A stretch of DNA of 33,906 nucleotides from CAIUGU01 sp031398625 (GTDB lineage Bacteria > Pseudomonadota > Gammaproteobacteria > Steroidobacterales > Steroidobacteraceae): assembly GCA_031398625.1 (NCBI GenBank), contig JANNNQ010000203.1, positions 1-33,906 on the forward strand. The letters are read 5' to 3'. The notes beneath the pieces were generated by a model that was not told where the DNA came from, searched no databases, and worked only from the letters and a program-made list of their open reading frames with translations. A program made the translations under genes and the position numbers. This document shows positions 8,580-16,442 of the stretch, piece after piece (the stretch's first letter is position 1; every line of letters starts with the position of its first letter).

Positions 8580-9589
8580 TGCGGGCGCTGCTGCGATCCC
8601 TGCAACGCGGGACAGCGTTGCGCAGGCTCCTGGTGACGTGTTGCCTGCTTGCAGCAGCAATGCTGGTGACGGCCGCCTCTGCGCAGGGAGCGGTGCCTGC
8701 AGATCCGTGGGGGTTCGAGGAACTCGCGGAAGCCGAGCCCACGCTGCTCGATCAGTTCCGTGACCAGGCGCTCGACATCGGCCTGTTCGCTGCGTTCGCA
8801 ACGCTCGCGATGGTGAGCTTCCTGCGCAAGAGCATCCCGCTCAAGTACGTCACGCTCGTCGCGTCCGTCCTGTACATGGGGTTCTACAAGAGCCAGCTGA
8901 TTTCGATCGTCAACATCTTCGGCACGCTGTCAGGCAACCTGCCCGTGTTCTCGTACAGCATGGCCTGGTATGCGTTCGCGATCTTTACCGTCGTCACCAC
9001 GATTCTCTGGGGGCGGCTTTACTGCGGACGCATCTGTGCCTTCGGCGCCCTGACGCAACTCATCGACGCCGTCGTGCCCGCCCGCCTCCGGGTCGACATT
9101 CCTCCGGTACTGGAGCGTCGAGCCAGCTACATCAAGTACGGCATCCTTGTCGGCGCAATCGGCTACTACTTCCTGACGCAGGAAATCGGCTTTTATCGCT
9201 ACATCGAGCCGTTCTGGATGTTTACCTTCGAGGCGTCGACACCACTGTGGATCGCGCTGGGCGTATTGCTGGTGGCGAGCGTGTTCGTGCGCAATCTCTA
9301 CTGCCGGTTCCTGTGTCCGCTCGGTGCGGCGCTGGGGCTGCTCTCCAGCCTCACCGTTTTCAGGATCAAGCGCTGGTCCGAATGCAGCCACTGCCAGTTG
9401 TGCGAGAAGACCTGCGAGTGGGGCGCAATCCGCAAGCGGCAGATCATCAAGTCCGAATGCGTGCGCTGCGACGACTGCGAAATCCTCTACGACAACAAGG
9501 CGAAGTGCCCGCACTGGCTGCTGGTCGCGAAGAAGGCCCGCATCATGGCGCGTCGACAGGCGGATGCAGGATCGTCAGGCGGTCCTTGA
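8579..9589 (+). CDS. NosR-like membrane [4Fe-4S] ferredoxin protein
   Basis: This 336-residue protein has an N-terminal hydrophobic segment, then several transmembrane helices (about 66-82, 88-112, 125-145, 183-200, 223-240). Two cysteine motifs follow helices, LYCGRICAFGA (Cys149, Cys153) and LYCRFLCPLGA (Cys242, Cys246), as in NosR/NapH-type proteins. Two ferredoxin-like clusters come next: Cys269/272/275/279 and Cys294/297/300/310-Pro. This is the C-terminal half of NosR without the fused FMN domain, which is encoded by the preceding gene. It probably transfers electrons from quinol or cytoplasmic ferredoxin to the periplasmic FMN protein. PceC/RdhC of organohalide respiration have related architecture. 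No nosZ or reductive dehalogenase is in the window. The 3' end overlaps the convergent apbE gene by 47 bp. Confidence 0.85.
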   Translation: MRALLRSLQRGTALRRLLVTCCLLAAAMLVTAASAQGAVPADPWGFEELAEAEPTLLDQFRDQALDIGLFAAFATLAMVSFLRKSIPLKYVTLVASVLYMGFYKSQLISIVNIFGTLSGNLPVFSYSMAWYAFAIFTVVTTILWGRLYCGRICAFGALTQLIDAVVPARLRVDIPPVLERRASYIKYGILVGAIGYYFLTQEIGFYRYIEPFWMFTFEASTPLWIALGVLLVASVFVRNLYCRFLCPLGAALGLLSSLTVFRIKRWSECSHCQLCEKTCEWGAIRKRQIIKSECVRCDDCEILYDNKAKCPHWLLVAKKARIMARRQADAGSSGGP

Positions 9590-10586
9590 GACCGGACGAA
9601 ATCACCACTTCGTTGCGGGCGCCGACGATGACGCCTTCCACGTCCGGCAACCGTTCGATCAGTGCCATGCCGGCTTCAGGCCCGAGAATGAACACGATCT
9701 TGCCAAGCGCGTCGGCTTCCACGGCGCGGCGCGCGAGGATGGTCACGCTGCGGCTCGCCATCGCGGGCATGCCGGTATCCGGATCGAGGATGTGATGATA
9801 CCGCCGCCCGTCACGCAGGAAGAAGCGCTCGTAGTCGCCTGACGTACTGAAGGTGGCATCGGTCAGGTCCACATAGGCGAAAGGCTCATCCGGAGCACCA
9901 CGTGGATCCTGCACGGCAACTCGCCAGGGACGTCCTTCGGGGTGCCCGCCCACATACAGGTCCCCGCCTGCCTTGATCAGGAAATTCCGTACGCCGTGCC
10001 GGCGCAGGATCGCGGCCCCGCGATCCACCGCATACCCTTTGCCGATGCCGCCCAGATGCACGCTCATCCCGGGACGCCGCAACCTTGCAGTGCCCGCCTG
10101 CGCATGAACCTCGACGTCCTCCCACGCAATCAGCGGCAGGCGTGCGCGGACCGCCTCGCTGTCCGGGATGACGTTGTCCTGGTCATGGTCGAACTTCCAC
10201 AGACCCGAGAGCGCGCCGAACGTGATGTCGAACTTGCCGTTGCCCAGTTCGCTGTAGCCCGAAGCCAGTTGCAGGACCTCGATGACCTCCGGGCTGACCG
10301 GGACAGGTTCGCCGCCGGCGGCGGCGTTCAACCGCAGCACATCGCTGCCCGCTCGCCAGGTACTCATGAGGCCTTCGAGCTTCTCGAAATCGGCGAATAC
10401 CTCCGCGAATGCAGCACGAGTTGCCCCTTCGTCGCTCGTCCAGGCGGTGAGGCGCAGCTCCGAGCCCATGGCGAGGCGGGACTCGGTCAACGGTTGCGGA
10501 GCGGGAGGAGCAGCAGGAGCGCACGCCGCGAGCAGCGCCAGCAGTGGCGCCATGCGGGAAACTGACCAGCGAGACGCTGCAATCAT
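9543..10586 (-). CDS. apbE: FAD:protein FMN transferase (ApbE), lipoprotein
   Basis: The 347-residue protein begins with a lipoprotein signal (LLALLAAC, lipobox Cys22). ApbE motifs are clear: MSTWRAGSDVLRLNAAAGGE, GKFDITFGALSGLWKF at 118-132, HLGGIGKGYAVDRG at 177-190, KAGGDLYVGG at 205-214, and YHHILDPDTGMPA toward the C-terminus. ApbE uses FAD to attach FMN covalently to Ser/Thr of target proteins outside the cytoplasm. Its natural target here is Thr146 of the FMN-binding protein encoded at 8055-8579. It is transcribed toward that gene pair (convergent, 47 bp overlap) and downstream of the WbuC-like cupin gene, 39 bp away, so it is probably co-transcribed with the cupin. Confidence 0.93.
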   Translation of the reverse strand: MIAASRWSVSRMAPLLALLAACAPAAPPAPQPLTESRLAMGSELRLTAWTSDEGATRAAFAEVFADFEKLEGLMSTWRAGSDVLRLNAAAGGEPVPVSPEVIEVLQLASGYSELGNGKFDITFGALSGLWKFDHDQDNVIPDSEAVRARLPLIAWEDVEVHAQAGTARLRRPGMSVHLGGIGKGYAVDRGAAILRRHGVRNFLIKAGGDLYVGGHPEGRPWRVAVQDPRGAPDEPFAYVDLTDATFSTSGDYERFFLRDGRRYHHILDPDTGMPAMASRSVTILARRAVEADALGKIVFILGPEAGMALIERLPDVEGVIVGARNEVVISSGLKDRLTILHPPVDAP

Positions 10587-10625
10587 GTCACTGCCTTGCC
10601 GGGGAACAATTCGCGCAGAGCCTGA

Positions 10626-11105
10626 TCAGCCGGCAAACCGGACACCGATCGGCGCGTTCTGCAGCCACTGCCTGATTGCCGGGACTGCGGCATCCCCTTC
10701 CGGCGGCGCCCACGGCGCGAACTCCGCCGCGATGGCCGGATCGTAGGGACCCTGCTTGATCTCGAGGAACACGGAGCCGTCGACACGGGCAACGAGCGTA
10801 TGCCATGTCAGGAGTTCGGCCTCGTACGCAAAGGCCGGGAAACCCTCACCGAACGGCGTGCGCACGAGCAACACCCCAGCTGCATCGAAGGTCAAGAGGT
10901 CGAACGCGCCTCGCAGTGCGACCCCGAGCTCGCCGCGAACGAGGTGCCGATGAGGCCGGATATACGTGCGGGTATCGGCGGCCACGAAGAATCGCTGCAC
11001 CGGATCCGCGGACGTGGCATGGATGTTGTGGTGCGCGCGGCCACGAGGTGCAGCAGCGGCTTGTGCAGCAAGGTCATCGAGCAGGGTCCGGGTCAGGAGC
11101 TTCAT
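10626..11105 (-). CDS. WbuC-family cupin-fold metalloprotein
   Basis: This 159-residue protein matches the WbuC family in length and layout. The segment RAHHNIHATSADPVQRFFVA is followed by PHRHLVRGELGVALRGAFDLL (cupin metal-binding His pair and Glu) and by ELLTWHTLVARVDGSVFLEI with a later His, then the family's KQGPYDP block near residues 122-128. WbuC proteins are found in polysaccharide gene clusters and elsewhere; their biochemical role is not established. There is no signal peptide, so it should be cytoplasmic. It is divergent from zwf (135 bp between starts) and upstream of apbE on the same strand. Confidence 0.85.
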   Translation of the reverse strand: MKLLTRTLLDDLAAQAAAAPRGRAHHNIHATSADPVQRFFVAADTRTYIRPHRHLVRGELGVALRGAFDLLTFDAAGVLLVRTPFGEGFPAFAYEAELLTWHTLVARVDGSVFLEIKQGPYDPAIAAEFAPWAPPEGDAAVPAIRQWLQNAPIGVRFAG

Positions 11106-11240
11106 CGTTCTTCAATCGCTCTTGCGAAGACAGTGGCCTCCATTTTGCATACTTCCGGTGCCGAGTGGCAGGATTGACGCGTCGCTGCGCCTTCGCTGCG
11201 TCTTGCGCACCAACATTGCCCTGCAATCTTCGTAACCTCC

Positions 11241-12719
11241 ATGAGGCTGTGCATCGTGGCCAAGATCCCTCCCGGTGTAGGTCCCAGGTATCCGCAGGTG
11301 GTCGTGCTCGTGGGAGCCACCGGCGACCTCGCCCGCCGCAAGCTGCTCCCTGGACTGTTCCACCTCTCGAGCGCCGGCTTCATTCCGGGCTGCCGGATCA
11401 TCGGCGTTTCGCTCGACAGCTTGGATGCAGAGGGTTTCAGGGCCGTGGCGCGGGCCGCGCTCGATGAATTCTCGTCGCGCAAGGTCAGCGATGCGGACTG
11501 GAGCGCCTTTGCCGCGACGCTGGACTATGTGCCGCTGTCTGCGGGCGCCGCGGCCGTCAAGGCAGCGGTTGCAACGGCAGAACGCACTTTTGCAGGAGAA
11601 AGCCGGCGGCTGCACTACCTCAGCGTCCCGCCGAACGCCGCTCTCCCTGCCGTCCGCATGCTGGGCGAAGCCGGCCTCGTCGAACACTCGCGCATCATCA
11701 TGGAGAAGCCCTTCGGCACGGATCTGGCGAGTGCCGTTTCGCTGAATGCGAAGCTGCACGAAGTCTTCAGCGAGGAGCAGATCTTCCGCATCGACCACTT
11801 CCTCGGCAAGGAACCCGCGCAGAACATCCTCGCGTTCCGCTTTGCCAATGGCCTGTTCGAACCGATCTGGAACCGCAACTTCATCGACCATGTGCAGATC
11901 GATGTGCCGGAGAAACTGAGCCTCGGCTCGCGGGCCGGGTTCTATGAGGCGACCGGCGCCTTCCGCGACATGGTGGTCACGCACCTGTTCCAGATCCTCG
12001 CGTTCATGGCGATGGAAGCCCCCACTTCGCTTGAGCCCAAGCCGATCAGCGAGGAGAAGAACAAGGTGTTCCGCAGCCTGCTGCCGCTCAAGCCCGGCGA
12101 AGTGGTGCGGGGCCAGTACCTCGGCTATCGCGCGGAGGAAGGCGTGAGCCCGGAATCCGATACCGAAACCTTCATCGCGCTCAAATGTTCGATCGACAAC
12201 TGGCGGTGGGCGGGCGTGCCCTTTTACCTGCGCACCGGCAAACGCCTGGCCGAAGGCCAGCGCATCATCTCCATCGCATTCCGCGAACCCCCCAAGAGCA
12301 TGTTCCCGCCGGGTTCGGGGATTGGCTCGCGCGGCCCGGATCACCTGACATTCGATCTGGCGGATGCTTCGAAAATGTCGCTGTCGTTCTATGGCAAGCG
12401 GCCGGGGCCAGGCATGAAACTCGACAAGCTGAGCCTGCAGTTCGCGATGCATGACACGGGGTTGATCGGCGATGTGCTCGAAGCGTATGAGCGCCTGATC
12501 CTGGATGCGATGCGCGGCGACCACACGCTGTTCACGACCGCCGAGGGCATCGAGCGTCTCTGGGAGGTCTCGACACCGCTGCTGGAGGCCCCACCGCCCG
12601 TCCGTTCCTACTCCGTGGGTTCCTGGGGGCCGAATGCGATTCACCAGCTGGTGGCACCGCACGCGTGGCGCCTGCCGTTCGAGCGGGCGTGGCGCGATCC
12701 GAATCCGGGGGGAGCCTGA
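11241..12719 (+). CDS. zwf: Glucose-6-phosphate 1-dehydrogenase
   Basis: The protein is 492 residues, the usual length. VVVLVGATGDLARRKLLPGL (20-39) is the NADP-binding Rossmann motif. EKPFGTDL (155-162) and RIDHFLGKE (183-191) are G6PD signature blocks, with Asp185-His186 in the substrate site. It oxidises glucose-6-phosphate to 6-phosphogluconolactone and supplies NADPH for the pentose phosphate or Entner-Doudoroff route. Neither pgl nor gnd/edd follows, so it is monocistronic here. The ATG at 11241 lacks a ribosome-binding site; an in-frame GTG at 11256 has GAGG about 9 nt upstream and may be the true start, removing five residues without touching the Rossmann motif. Confidence 0.95.
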   Translation: MRLCIVAKIPPGVGPRYPQVVVLVGATGDLARRKLLPGLFHLSSAGFIPGCRIIGVSLDSLDAEGFRAVARAALDEFSSRKVSDADWSAFAATLDYVPLSAGAAAVKAAVATAERTFAGESRRLHYLSVPPNAALPAVRMLGEAGLVEHSRIIMEKPFGTDLASAVSLNAKLHEVFSEEQIFRIDHFLGKEPAQNILAFRFANGLFEPIWNRNFIDHVQIDVPEKLSLGSRAGFYEATGAFRDMVVTHLFQILAFMAMEAPTSLEPKPISEEKNKVFRSLLPLKPGEVVRGQYLGYRAEEGVSPESDTETFIALKCSIDNWRWAGVPFYLRTGKRLAEGQRIISIAFREPPKSMFPPGSGIGSRGPDHLTFDLADASKMSLSFYGKRPGPGMKLDKLSLQFAMHDTGLIGDVLEAYERLILDAMRGDHTLFTTAEGIERLWEVSTPLLEAPPPVRSYSVGSWGPNAIHQLVAPHAWRLPFERAWRDPNPGGA

Positions 12720-12728
12720 AGCTCAGCC

Positions 12729-13085
12729 TCAGGCAGAGCGGGCCTGCCAGGAGGCGGCCGGGTCGGCCTTCGGTGCGTTCTCGACGAAGCGGTACTGCGA
12801 CCACTCTGCCGCCAGCTGGGACAGGCGGATCAGTACCTTCGGGTGCCGGGAGCGCGACGTCTCGTGGACCGCCAGCCGGGCGGAAAGAGCCGGGTCCTGC
12901 GTCAGGATTTCGCTGATCTCCACGAGCTTGCGGGCCGCGGCAGAGGGCGTGCGCTGGTCCTCGAGCAGGTAGCGCGCCGTGTTCATGCGTTCCTGCAGCT
13001 CGTGAATGCCGGCAGTCTGGATATGCCAGTGCACTCCCGCCAGATGGCCTGCGGCGTCGATCCAGGCTTCGTGAGTCATTGTCAT
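12729..13085 (-). CDS. Hypothetical protein, 118 residues
   Basis: I do not recognise the family. From the start at 13085 (MTMTHEAWID) the product is soluble, mostly helical, without signal peptide or membrane segment. Notable features are two His/Trp-rich spots (GVHWHIQTAGIHEL) and a central ARYLLEDQRTPSAAARKLVE helix. The frame is open up to 13151, but the added residues do not look protein-like. A second ATG lies at 13079. It is convergent with zwf, 9 bp from its stop. A 26-bp inverted repeat sits about 95 bp upstream and could be its operator or the terminator of the preceding gene. Confidence 0.6.
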   Translation of the reverse strand: MTMTHEAWIDAAGHLAGVHWHIQTAGIHELQERMNTARYLLEDQRTPSAAARKLVEISEILTQDPALSARLAVHETSRSRHPKVLIRLSQLAAEWSQYRFVENAPKADPAASWQARSA

Positions 13086-13172
13086 GGGGGCATGTCCGCA
13101 GGCTGCTTTCGGGTACCGCCGCAAGCTACCCAACCAGCCCGTTCCTGCCAATGCCGCAGACTCGCGATCTAC

Positions 13173-13204
13173 ATTAAAGGTTGTTCATGTTCGGGTGAAC
13201 AACC
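13173..13204 (-). promoter_or_regulatory. Inverted repeat: terminator of DUF5916 gene or operator/promoter of the 118-residue gene
   Basis: GGTTGTTCA (13179-13187) and TGAACAACC (13196-13204) form a perfect 9-bp dyad with an 8-nt centre. On the minus strand it is followed by TTTAATGT, so it could be a weak rho-independent terminator 50 bp past the DUF5916 stop. The same bases contain TTGTTC, 18 nt, TTTAAT, a plausible promoter for the downstream gene, in which case the dyad would overlap the -35 as an operator. Sequence alone does not decide. Confidence 0.5.
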
Positions 13205-13253
13205 GCGATGTTGTAAACGCGACACGGTCCCGGCCCCTGGACAGCCGGTTTGC

Positions 13254-15488
13254 TCAAAAGCGGAAGGTGTAGGACGCCTTGGCCGTCAGCTCGGAAGTCA
13301 CCGAGTGGAACGAGTTGTCCTTGTTGAAATCCTCGAAGCTGCGGTTGAGGACGAGGAAGAACTCCTGCCCGGCGCGCGGAATCCACTGGAGCCGGCTGTG
13401 CCAGCCGAACACCTCGGACACATCGTCGTACTGCACGAGGTTGATCCAGTTGATGCGCGAGGAGAACGCCACTTCGGCGGTGAGCCGGGTCAGCCGCGTA
13501 ATGAATTCGCCATACGGCAGTTCGATGCGGTTCCAGTCGTACGCGGCGGTGAGCAGGAAGTGACGGGAGGGCTTCCAGGTGAATTCGCCGCCGGCGTTGA
13601 GCCGGTCGCCGTCGTAGAACTCGCCGGTGCGGAAGTTCACCTTGCCCGAATAGCGCCGCTGCGCCCCGGTCTCGATATCGAAGCCGTATTCGGCAAACCG
13701 GTAATCCCCCACAGGAACCACCACCTGCCTGCCGGGAGTCGAGTAGATCGTAAAGGGCAAGATCAGCCGGTCCTTGGTGTCGAGGAAAAACAGCTTGAGC
13801 AGGTCGCGACCCTGTGTTTCCGTTTCCTGCCGGACCGCGAATACCTCCGTCAGCCGCTCGCGGGTATCGATATCGCTGACCTGCAGGACGTCGACTTCGG
13901 TGTTGGTCGAGATGATCGTGCTGTCCGCGAAGCGCCACACGTAGCCCATACCTGCCCATTTGTCGCGGATGCCGGCGCGGCTGACGAAGCCCATCGCGGG
14001 AAAGAAATTGCGGCCGACCTCCTTGTAGGTGAAGGCACCGCGCAGTCCGGTGCTTGGAGGGACCCGGAAACCGAAGCCCATTGCCGCATCATCGCCCTCG
14101 CGGGTTTCGGTGTCGGTTCGCTGGTACCACACCTCGCCGCTGACGGGCCGTCCCCACGGCAGCCGGTTGTTGTTGTACTGAAAGTCAGCGCCCACCAGGG
14201 AGTTGTCGAGGACGTCTTGCGGGTTGCCGGAAGTGGCAATGACACCGATGCTGGATTGAGTCAGCACGTCCATGGTTGCGCGCCCCACGAACAGCGAAAC
14301 GGGCTCCAGCGTGGGGCCTGTCGGTGGAACAAATTCGTCCTGCCGGATGCCCATCGCCCCGAACGTGGAGCGCCCGACCCGGCCGCTCAGCTTGCCGCCG
14401 TATTCGATATCGACGGGTGTACCGAGCGAACTCAAGCCGATACGCCGCGAAAAGAACGGCCGGCCGTTCTGCTGCGTGGCCGTGGTCACCGAACGGATGC
14501 CCGGCGGAAAAGCGTTTCCGATGCGCCCGAATTCGAAGAGGTCGGAGTCGGCCAGGAAGAAGTCACGCTTTTCCGGAAAGAACAGGTTGAAACGGGTGAG
14601 ATTCACCTGCCGGTCGTCGACTTCCGTCGCCGAGAAGTCGGTATTGAGGGTGAGCGCCGCCGTGAGTGCGGGGGTGACGCGGTAGTACAGGTCGAGTGAC
14701 GGTTCCGTGTCGGTTTCCTCCGCGGCCGTGACGTAGGACCTGCGGTGCGTGACCGCCAGGCCCGGCACCACGTCGAGCCCGACACCTTTGTCAAGATCGC
14801 GAAAGCCGGTGGCAACGCCGACGATGCTCGGGCTGATGGAACGGTTGCGCGACACCCAGACCGCTTCCTCGCCGCGGCGCCGGATGGCGCGCGAGACGTT
14901 GAAACCCCAGTCCTGGATGGCCGGATCGAACGGCAAAGATTTGAAGGGAATCGCGAACTCCGCGATCCACTCGCCCTGCCCTACCGTGGCCGCCGCATCC
15001 CAGATGACGGACCATTCGGCCTGCAGCTGGCCGTTCTGGTAGAGCATGTCATTGCGCACCGAGTTCGCGTTGACCTCGAAGCGGTAGCCATTCCGGCCGG
15101 TATTGAACGGATCGATGATGACGGCGATGCGATCGTCGTTCGCCAGCTGCGAGTTCTGCTTCATGACGTTCGCAGAGATCTCGCCCGGCGCCCCGGGATC
15201 CGACATCCGGGCCGCCACGTACAGCGCATCCTTGTCATACATGATGTAGACCTCGGTGCGCTCCGACATCGGCTCGCCATCGCCCGGACGGATCTGCACG
15301 AGATCGCGGATCACGCCGGCCCGGGTCCACTCCGGCTCGCTGAGCAAGCCATCGATGACCGGTGACGTAGCGACCGGCGTGACCGCGACGCTGGGGACAG
15401 CGGGACCGGTGCCCTGCGCCCAGGACACTCCCGCCAGCGATCCCAGCAGCACGCCGCACGCGGCGCAGCGAAGCACAAGTCGACCCAT
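13254..15488 (-). CDS. DUF5916 / CBM9-like outer-membrane barrel protein
   Basis: The start at 15488 is preceded by GGGGAG at a good distance and gives a signal peptide (VLRCAACGVLLGSLAGVSWA). The product is 744 residues. The N-terminal part (about 35-220) resembles a family 9 carbohydrate-binding-like domain (VIDGLLSEPEWTRA, then YDKDALYVAARMSDP). The middle carries FFPEKRDFFLADSDLFEFG and FFSRRIGL, characteristic of DUF5916 proteins. The C-terminal half alternates polar and aromatic strands and ends in YTFRF, typical of an outer-membrane beta barrel recognised by Bam. Function is unknown; related proteins are predicted surface components, sometimes near secreted peptidases. A candidate terminator follows its stop. 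Confidence 0.85.
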   Translation of the reverse strand: MGRLVLRCAACGVLLGSLAGVSWAQGTGPAVPSVAVTPVATSPVIDGLLSEPEWTRAGVIRDLVQIRPGDGEPMSERTEVYIMYDKDALYVAARMSDPGAPGEISANVMKQNSQLANDDRIAVIIDPFNTGRNGYRFEVNANSVRNDMLYQNGQLQAEWSVIWDAAATVGQGEWIAEFAIPFKSLPFDPAIQDWGFNVSRAIRRRGEEAVWVSRNRSISPSIVGVATGFRDLDKGVGLDVVPGLAVTHRRSYVTAAEETDTEPSLDLYYRVTPALTAALTLNTDFSATEVDDRQVNLTRFNLFFPEKRDFFLADSDLFEFGRIGNAFPPGIRSVTTATQQNGRPFFSRRIGLSSLGTPVDIEYGGKLSGRVGRSTFGAMGIRQDEFVPPTGPTLEPVSLFVGRATMDVLTQSSIGVIATSGNPQDVLDNSLVGADFQYNNNRLPWGRPVSGEVWYQRTDTETREGDDAAMGFGFRVPPSTGLRGAFTYKEVGRNFFPAMGFVSRAGIRDKWAGMGYVWRFADSTIISTNTEVDVLQVSDIDTRERLTEVFAVRQETETQGRDLLKLFFLDTKDRLILPFTIYSTPGRQVVVPVGDYRFAEYGFDIETGAQRRYSGKVNFRTGEFYDGDRLNAGGEFTWKPSRHFLLTAAYDWNRIELPYGEFITRLTRLTAEVAFSSRINWINLVQYDDVSEVFGWHSRLQWIPRAGQEFFLVLNRSFEDFNKDNSFHSVTSELTAKASYTFRF

Positions 15489-15601
15489 GGAACTCCCCGC
15501 CACCGATTCCCGGAATTGTGTTGACTGGAAGACGAAGCAGGCTGCTGTTTGCCCCTGCGGCGGCATGCAAAGAAATGTGATTGCCCGGAAACGTCTCGCG
15601 G

Positions 15602-16363
15602 CTACTGATCGATGCCCGCTTTCTGGAATTCGGCGCGGCTCGCGGGCGTAGCGAGGTAAGCGAGGAAGGCCGTGGCGATTTCCCCGTTAGGGGCGTTGTT
15701 CATGCGGGCGATGACGTAGGTGGTGTAGTTCTGCAGGGTCTCGGGCAATGCGGCCACGAGGTCGATCCCCTTGCCCTCGTGTTCCGCGATCTCGGTCAAG
15801 GCGCCCAGTGCAAACTCATTGCCTTTGCCCTTGGCCAGCCGCACCATCGCTTCGGCACCCCGGTCAGTCCTGACCACTCGCGCCTCGATCTGCTCGTACA
15901 CGCCAAGCTTGCGCAGCAGGCTTTCCGCGTAAACGCCCGTCGACCCGCGACTCATGATCACGGCATCGGCGGCCAGCGCGGCGGCCGCAAGCGACTCCGC
16001 TGAAGAGACATCCGGTGGCGGGACGCCTTCCCGCGCAGCCACGCCGACCCCTACCCTGCCCAGCGTGACGGCACCCGGTGTGAGCACCCCGCTGCGCGTG
16101 TATTGCTCGATGGTCGCCGGAGTGGCGATCGCAAGATCCCAGATTTCGCCCGCTGCGAGCCGCTTCGCGACTTCCGGTGCGGTCTGGAAGGTGATGTCGA
16201 TGGCATGGCCGGTTGCCTGGAAGCGCTGGGCGGCCACGACAATCCCGGGCTCCACGGCCCCGGTGCTGAGTAGCCTCAAGGTGTCCGACTGGGCGAGGTG
16301 GGGCCCGAGCAACCCGGCGAACAGCGCCAGGAGAGCCGGAATGGTCTGGAGACGGTTGGTCAT
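15602..16363 (-). CDS. ModA-like periplasmic substrate-binding protein
   Basis: The protein has 253 residues with an N-terminal signal peptide (IPALLALFAGLLGPHLAQS). It follows the ModA-like pattern: LRLLSTGAVEPGIVVAAQRF, a two-lobed domain with EIWDLAIATPATIEQYTRSG, then IMSRGSTGVYAESLLRKLGV and a C-terminal LAYLATPASRAEFQKAGID. Such proteins bind oxyanions such as molybdate for ABC import. No modB, modC or any permease/ATPase lies nearby, so the protein is an orphan here and the ligand is open; many orphan ModA-like proteins of this type are uncharacterised. The ribosome-binding site AGGGGAG is 5 nt upstream of the start and overlaps a hairpin. Confidence 0.8.
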   Translation of the reverse strand: MTNRLQTIPALLALFAGLLGPHLAQSDTLRLLSTGAVEPGIVVAAQRFQATGHAIDITFQTAPEVAKRLAAGEIWDLAIATPATIEQYTRSGVLTPGAVTLGRVGVGVAAREGVPPPDVSSAESLAAAALAADAVIMSRGSTGVYAESLLRKLGVYEQIEARVVRTDRGAEAMVRLAKGKGNEFALGALTEIAEHEGKGIDLVAALPETLQNYTTYVIARMNNAPNGEIATAFLAYLATPASRAEFQKAGIDQ

Positions 16364-16371
16364 TGATACTC

Positions 16372-16396
16372 CCCTGCGCTGTTGGCCTGCGCAGGG
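16372..16396 (-). promoter_or_regulatory. Hairpin overlapping the ModA-like ribosome-binding site
   Basis: CCCTGCGC (16372-16379) pairs with GCGCAGGG (16389-16396), an 8-bp perfect stem with a 9-nt loop. In the minus-strand transcript the 3' arm of the stem contains part of the AGGGGAG Shine-Dalgarno sequence of the ModA-like gene. It could mask the site, or be the terminator of the GGDEF gene that ends 46 bp upstream; no T run follows, which speaks against the latter. Confidence 0.4.
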
Positions 16397-16442
16397 TAGC
16401 TCATCCGGCTGCGCCTGCCCACGCAGGGCCGGTCAGACGGTG

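Noticed and set aside
12843..14699. A 618-codon plus-strand open frame spanning the 118-residue gene and DUF5916 gene
   Set aside because: It crosses two genes on the other strand and an intergenic dyad, and shows no protein-like composition.
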